64,000 bases of DNA, taken from contig NZ_JGZK01000002.1 of the NCBI RefSeq assembly GCF_000741695.1, positions 124,001-188,000 on the forward strand, in the 5' to 3' direction. A program made the translations under genes and the position numbers. The notes beneath the pieces are model-generated. The model saw nothing but the letters and a program-made list of their open reading frames with translations, was not told the origin of the DNA and did no database searches. This stretch comes from Bifidobacterium reuteri DSM 23975. Lineage in GTDB: Bacteria; Actinomycetota; Actinomycetes; Actinomycetales; Bifidobacteriaceae. This document shows, piece after piece, positions 60,326 through 64,000 of this stretch; positions within the stretch are counted from its first letter, which is position 1, and each line of letters begins with the position of its first letter.

Positions 60326-61477
60326 ATGACTTACGTTATCGACAGCTTCTGGCATGACGCCGTGAACAAGGCCACCACCGACCTGTTCACTTTCGGATAC
60401 AAGCACATCATCAAACCGAACTTCGTGTTCAACCATAGGCCCGACGAGGCGCACGACCAGATGATCGAATTCTGTCATGTGGTCAGGCATCTTCCGCCGC
60501 TGCTGTTCGCCGAGCGCACGATGCTCGACTACACCGACCCCATTCTGGAGACGAATGTGATGGGCATCGACTTCTCCAACCCGTTCGGCCTGTCGGCCGG
60601 CCTCGACAAGAACTGCGACATGCCCGTGGTGCTGGACAACGCCGGTTTCGGCTTTGAAACCGTCGGTTCCACCACGTCCCGACCCTGCCCAGGCAATCCG
60701 AAGCCCTGGTTCCATCGCCTGCCCGAATACGATTCGATGATGGTGCACGTGGGTCTCGCCAACATTGGCTCCGACAAGGTGATCGCCCGCGCAGAACAGG
60801 CGTGGACGCAGGCGCGGCAGATGCAGATCTCCGTGTCCATCGCACGCACCAACGACGATCTGTGCGGGGATCTGGACGAGGGCATCGAGGATTATTGCAT
60901 CTCGATGCGCCGCGCCGCCGGACGCACCGCCATGGTCGAGGTGAACGTCTCCTGCCCGAACACCCACGTGGGAGAACCGTTCACCGCCTCCCCCGAAGCA
61001 CTCGACCGACTGTTCACCGCTTTGGACAAGATTGAGCGACCGCAGCCCACGCTGGTCAAGATGCCGCTCAACAAGCCATGGGCGGAATACAAGGAACTGC
61101 TGGATGTGCTCGCCGAGCATAATGTGCAGGGCCTGTCCCTAGCCAATCTGCAGAAGGACCGGACCGGTCTCGAGATTCCGCGCGACTGGGAGGGAGGCCT
61201 TTCCGGCGGCCCGTGCACCACAGCCAGCAACGCGCTTGTGCGCAAGGTATATCAGGAATACGGCGACCGCTTCGTCATCGCCGGCATCGGAGGCATCTTC
61301 ACTCCGGAGCAGGCATACGAGCGGATCCGCTCCGGTGCAAGCCTGGTCATGTTCATCAGCTCGCTGATGTATCGCGGACCGCAGCAGATCACCGTGCTCA
61401 AGCGCGGCTTGGCCGAACTGCTGCGCCGCGACGGCTTCGAGCACGTGTCCGACGCCGTCGGCGTGGACGTACGGTAA
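60326..61477 (+). CDS. Dihydroorotate-dehydrogenase-like flavoprotein (class 2-like, Cys active-site variant)
   Basis: This 383-residue FMN-binding TIM-barrel protein resembles class 2 (membrane, quinone-linked) dihydroorotate dehydrogenase: an N-terminal helical segment, PFGLSAGLDKN, a GSTTSRPCPGNPKPW loop, and the phosphate site AGIGGIFTPEQAYE. However, the catalytic-base position, Ser in E. coli PyrD (NxSSPN), is Cys here (VNVSCPNTH), which is the residue of class 1 enzymes. The usual class 2 MGFNN loop reads VGLANIG. Bifidobacteria usually have a separate PyrK-linked enzyme, so this could be a paralogue with another substrate. GAGAGA precedes the ATG; no pyr genes are adjacent. Confidence 0.8.
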   Translation: MTYVIDSFWHDAVNKATTDLFTFGYKHIIKPNFVFNHRPDEAHDQMIEFCHVVRHLPPLLFAERTMLDYTDPILETNVMGIDFSNPFGLSAGLDKNCDMPVVLDNAGFGFETVGSTTSRPCPGNPKPWFHRLPEYDSMMVHVGLANIGSDKVIARAEQAWTQARQMQISVSIARTNDDLCGDLDEGIEDYCISMRRAAGRTAMVEVNVSCPNTHVGEPFTASPEALDRLFTALDKIERPQPTLVKMPLNKPWAEYKELLDVLAEHNVQGLSLANLQKDRTGLEIPRDWEGGLSGGPCTTASNALVRKVYQEYGDRFVIAGIGGIFTPEQAYERIRSGASLVMFISSLMYRGPQQITVLKRGLAELLRRDGFEHVSDAVGVDVR

Positions 61478-61503
61478 CTGGCACCGGTGCTCCTGTACTT
61501 GCA

Positions 61504-61594
61504 GGCTCCCCTGACAGGGGGAGCCAAAACACAATCAACGAGCTACTGACGCAAGACATTAGTGGCTACTAGTAGCCACTAGTAGCCACTAGTA
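61504..61594. repeat. Short repeat with hairpin and CTAG palindrome array
   Basis: In the convergent gap between two oxidoreductase genes, GGCTCCCC (61504-61511) pairs with GGGGAGCC (61518-61525). A tail like that of the other dispersed elements follows (CAATCAACGAGCTACTGACGC). Then a perfect 22-nt palindrome (61560-61581) overlaps a 10-bp direct repeat ACTAGTAGCC, giving CTAG three times in 24 bp. Likely a shortened relative of the MITE-like family; the first hairpin may act as terminator for the upstream gene. Confidence 0.65.
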
Positions 61595-61598
61595 CCTA

Positions 61599-62936
61599 TC
61601 AGAACGCGCCGCGGATGTATTGCGGCTGGTAGGGAGCCTCGGTAACAGGAACGCCGAGCTTGTTGGCGGCGCGCAACGGCCAATACGGGTCACGCAAGGC
61701 AGCACGACCGATCTCCACGGCGTCCGCCTGGCCACGGGTCAGGATCTTGTTCGCCTGCTTCGGCTTGGTGATGAGGCCCACGGCAGTGGTAGGCACACCG
61801 GCCTTGGCGCGCACCTGCTCGGAGAACGGCACCTGATAATTGTCCTTCACAGGAATGGACACGCCGGGGATGATGCCGCCGGTGGACACATCCACGAGGT
61901 CGACGCCATGCTCCTTAAGCATCCTGGAGACCACGATGGTCTGGTCAAGATCCCAGCCGCCGGCAGCCCAATCGGTGGCGGAGACGCGCACCAGTATCGG
62001 CATGCTCTCCGGCACGGTGGCACGCACCGCATCCACGACCTCCAGCAGGAAGCGGGCACGGCCTTCCAGCCCACCGCCGTATTCGTCCGTACGCTCGTTG
62101 CACAGCGGGTCAAGGAACTCGGAGATCAAGTACCCATGGGCCGCGTGAATCTCAATGGCCTGGAACCCTGCCGCCACAGCGCGGCCTGCAGCCGCCGCGA
62201 ATGCTCCCACAATGCCGTGGATCTCATCGACGGACAGTTCGCGAGGCTTGTTCAGATTGCCGAACTCAATCGGCGAAGGAGCACGGTAGGCCAGCGCCCG
62301 CTTCCTCGGGCACGCTCTCCCCTCATATCCGACCGGGAAGCAGCCGGTGGACGCCTTGCGCCCGGCATGATTGAGCTGCACGGCGGCAACGGCGCCAGCG
62401 TTACGGATGCCGTCCACAATCCAGCGCCATGCGTCGATCTGCGCGTCCTCCCACAGACCCAGATCGCACGGCGAAATGCGGCCTTCCGGAGCCACGGCGG
62501 TCGCTTCGGCGATGATCATGCCGAAACCGCCGAACGCGCGGGACACGTAATGCTGGTAGTGGAACGGCGTGGGCTTGCCGTCGCGGGCAAACGCGGAATA
62601 CGTGCACATTGGCGGCAGCCAGATGCGGTTGCGCACGGTCACATCGCGCAGCCCCATCGGGGTGAACAGTCCGACCTTGTTCTTCTTGCCCTTATCGGAT
62701 TCCTTAGCCACGTTCTTGCCTTTCTTCTCTGTCTTGCCGCTCCTGGCAGCTGCGCCGCCGGCCTTGCCATTGGACTTCTTGCCGGAGCCTTTTCCCTTCG
62801 TCTTGTCCGCATCGCCGTTCAGCGCATCCGCACCCCTATCATCCGAATCAGATGCCGCCAATGTCACCGCTTTGAGCTCTGGGACATCGAATCCCCTGAA
62901 ATCGAAATTGTTGTGCGTCAACGTATCGCCGCCCAT
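61599..62936 (-). CDS. Old-Yellow-Enzyme family NADH:flavin oxidoreductase with Lys-rich extension
   Basis: This 445-residue FMN enzyme belongs to the YqjM/NamA-like Old Yellow Enzyme group, which reduces activated alkenes. Core motifs begin near residue 88: LFTPMGLRDVTVRNR, PPMCTYSA, the substrate His/Asn pair region QLNHAGRK, and HAAHGYLISEFLDP, with a C-terminal GRAALRDPYWPLRAA. The N-terminal about 85 residues are not part of the family: a short ELK-containing start, then a Lys/Gly/Ala low-complexity stretch (KGKGSGKKSNGKAGG and similar). GGAGGGG precedes the ATG. It is a single gene. Confidence 0.88.
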   Translation of the reverse strand: MGGDTLTHNNFDFRGFDVPELKAVTLAASDSDDRGADALNGDADKTKGKGSGKKSNGKAGGAAARSGKTEKKGKNVAKESDKGKKNKVGLFTPMGLRDVTVRNRIWLPPMCTYSAFARDGKPTPFHYQHYVSRAFGGFGMIIAEATAVAPEGRISPCDLGLWEDAQIDAWRWIVDGIRNAGAVAAVQLNHAGRKASTGCFPVGYEGRACPRKRALAYRAPSPIEFGNLNKPRELSVDEIHGIVGAFAAAAGRAVAAGFQAIEIHAAHGYLISEFLDPLCNERTDEYGGGLEGRARFLLEVVDAVRATVPESMPILVRVSATDWAAGGWDLDQTIVVSRMLKEHGVDLVDVSTGGIIPGVSIPVKDNYQVPFSEQVRAKAGVPTTAVGLITKPKQANKILTRGQADAVEIGRAALRDPYWPLRAANKLGVPVTEAPYQPQYIRGAF

Positions 62937-63004
62937 GAATCCCCTCCATTAACCGGCTGAGATTGCGGATACCGCCGGCCAAAGTATGTTGTATCGCATT
63001 TATT

Positions 63005-63039
63005 GTAAAACGGGCGTCACCTCATTGAGGCAACGCCCG
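63005..63039 (-). terminator. Intrinsic terminator-like hairpin upstream of the OYE gene
   Basis: CGGGCGT (63011-63017) pairs with ACGCCCG (63033-63039), with an inner CCTC/GAGG stem. On the minus strand it is followed by a run of four T (GTTTTAC). It lies about 70 bp before the OYE start and about 350 bp after the penicillin-binding protein gene, so it may end that transcript or attenuate the OYE gene. Confidence 0.6.
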
Positions 63040-63077
63040 CAAACTATGTAATTGGCCTTTACAATTCGATCGGGCCG

Positions 63078-63393
63078 CTAGTGGTCTGTCTGTTAAATAA
63101 ATGAGTGCTTCAGCTTTTTCTCTCCCCCAGTCAGCTTCGCTGACAGCCCGCCCTGCAATCAGGGACGCGCTTCGCGCGCGGTTTGCCAGCTCGCCTGTCG
63201 GCTCGCACGTTGCCTACAGACAGCTCCGCTGTCTGCTTCACGGCAACGTCCCGTCAGAGGGGGCCGATACCGGCTTGTATGGCTCCCCTTGTCAGGACAG
63301 CACCGTAAAGCAAACAACGGAGCTGTTTGTAGGTGCTGTCCTGACAAGGGGAGCCTCCAATATATTCAACGAACTTCTGACGCGGCACACTAG
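63078..63393. mobile_element. 316-bp MITE-like element related to the 50.7-kb copy
   Basis: The left end CTAGTGGTCTGTCTGTTAA matches the 50.7-kb element, with CTAG at both outer ends; the right terminal repeat is largely decayed. Compared with that copy it carries an inserted module (about 63150-63250) with the GTTGCC/GGCAAC hairpin seen at the window start. It then has a perfect 24-bp inverted repeat (63281-63304 with 63332-63355) around a 27-nt loop that holds its own small hairpin. No protein-coding capacity is supported. The gap 62937-63389 contains this element and the preceding terminator only. Confidence 0.75.
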
Positions 63394-64000
63394 TTGTTGC
63401 TGTTGTTTCCGGAGTTGTTGTTATTGCTGTTGTTATTGCTGTTGTTGCTGCTGTTGTTGCTGCTGCTGTTATTGTTCGTGGTCGACTTCTGCGTACTGTA
63501 TGCACGTCCACCGATGCCCAACGTGGTGCCGCTGGCCGTGTACTTGGCCACCGGCTGCCCATAGTCGTTGTCGATCGGCAACTGCTTCTTGTCCGCATAG
63601 GCGTTCAGGAAGTTGCGCAGTGCAGGGGCGGCGATGGTGGAACCATCCCAGTAGCTGTTGTACACGCCGTTGATGCTCATGTTGGCGATACGGTGTGCGT
63701 ACGGGTTCTGGGCGTCGCCGACCACGGCGAACGTGGCGATCTGGTTCGGAATGAACGAACCACTGGAAACCGCCAAATCCTCGGAGGTACCGGTCTTACC
63801 GAACGACTTGCGCCCGTTGTTGAGCTGGAAGTTGCGGCCTTGACCGTCGGATCTGGTCACACCTTGGTTCAGCGTGTAGGCCAGCGTCTGGATGATGTCC
63901 TTGTCTACCGCTTGATGGCAATTGGCGGACGGCACCTTGAGCTCCTGGCCGTCGCCATTGGTCACCTTGGAGATGGCGATAGGGTTGCACTGCACGCCGT
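63390..64000 (-). CDS. Penicillin-binding protein, C-terminal part (5' end beyond window)
   Basis: This is the 3' end of a class A penicillin-binding protein (transglycosylase/transpeptidase) gene; the frame runs off the window edge. The transpeptidase KTG motif is present in FGKTGTSED, with the following hallmark segments FIPNQIATFAVVGD and a Trp-Asp-Gly-Ser-Thr-Ile-Ala-Ala-Pro stretch typical of the domain end. The last about 35 residues are a Ser/Asn low-complexity tail (AAC/AGC-type codons), ending in a TAG stop that lies in the right boundary of the adjacent repeat. The Ser active-site motif is outside the window. Confidence 0.9.
   Translation of the reverse strand, partial: GVQCNPIAISKVTNGDGQELKVPSANCHQAVDKDIIQTLAYTLNQGVTRSDGQGRNFQLNNGRKSFGKTGTSEDLAVSSGSFIPNQIATFAVVGDAQNPYAHRIANMSINGVYNSYWDGSTIAAPALRNFLNAYADKKQLPIDNDYGQPVAKYTASGTTLGIGGRAYSTQKSTTNNNSSSNNSSNNSNNNSNNNNSGNNSNN

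Noticed and set aside
63101..63673. Plus-strand open frame over the repeat element and PBP end
   Set aside because: It runs through non-coding repeat modules and then opposite the penicillin-binding protein tail; the Cys run is the mirror of Asn/Ser codons.

Overview
The window is chromosomal DNA of a Bifidobacterium, most likely of the B. longum/B. breve group. This rests on the galK-galT-DeoR block, an intact bifidobacterial kinase/FN3/AAA/DUF58/transglutaminase-like cluster, an actinobacterial AdnAB helicase-nuclease, the dapB-dapA-rnj order, and G+C-rich coding DNA with GGAGG-type ribosome sites. The species is inferred from remembered gene order, not measured. No rRNA or tRNA gene, CRISPR array or intact transposase gene was recognised.

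Layout. 1-266: fragment of a dispersed intergenic repeat. 267-5106 (minus): prfB, ftsE, ftsX and a coiled-coil CHAP peptidoglycan hydrolase, a division module in which FtsEX probably controls the hydrolase. 5235-10200 (minus): def, glmM and pepN. 10409-14178 (minus): dapB-dapA-rnj. 14390-15772: an MFS transporter. 15953-24210 (minus): adnA-adnB for double-strand-break end processing. 24338-38375 (plus): a seven-gene membrane signalling cluster: Ser/Thr kinase, a giant Ig/FN3 surface protein, MoxR ATPase, DUF58 protein, transglutaminase-like membrane protein, LRV-repeat protein and FHA protein. 38488-46239 (minus): rpoB-rpoC. 46607-50617: Fic protein, small membrane protein, mutY and a divergent trmL-type methyltransferase. 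50707-54651: a 301-bp MITE-like element, an Asn-rich membrane protein, and the UPF0210/ACT pair. 54824-60060 (minus): a DHA2-type MFS exporter, then deoR-galT-galK. 60326-64000: a dihydroorotate-dehydrogenase-like protein, an Old-Yellow-Enzyme protein with an odd Lys-rich tail, a second MITE-like element, and the 3' end of a penicillin-binding protein gene.

The best candidates for something under-described are two. The first is the kinase-to-FHA cluster. Its transglutaminase-like member has lost all three expected catalytic residues (Cys to Ser, His to Ala, Asp to Tyr), its kinase is non-RD with an FN3-like ectodomain, and several members carry repeat-rich tails. The second is a family of modular, hairpin-forming repeats bounded by CTAG, with inverted and swapped modules, two of which supply the stop codons of neighbouring Asn-rich genes. 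Housekeeping genes look intact throughout.
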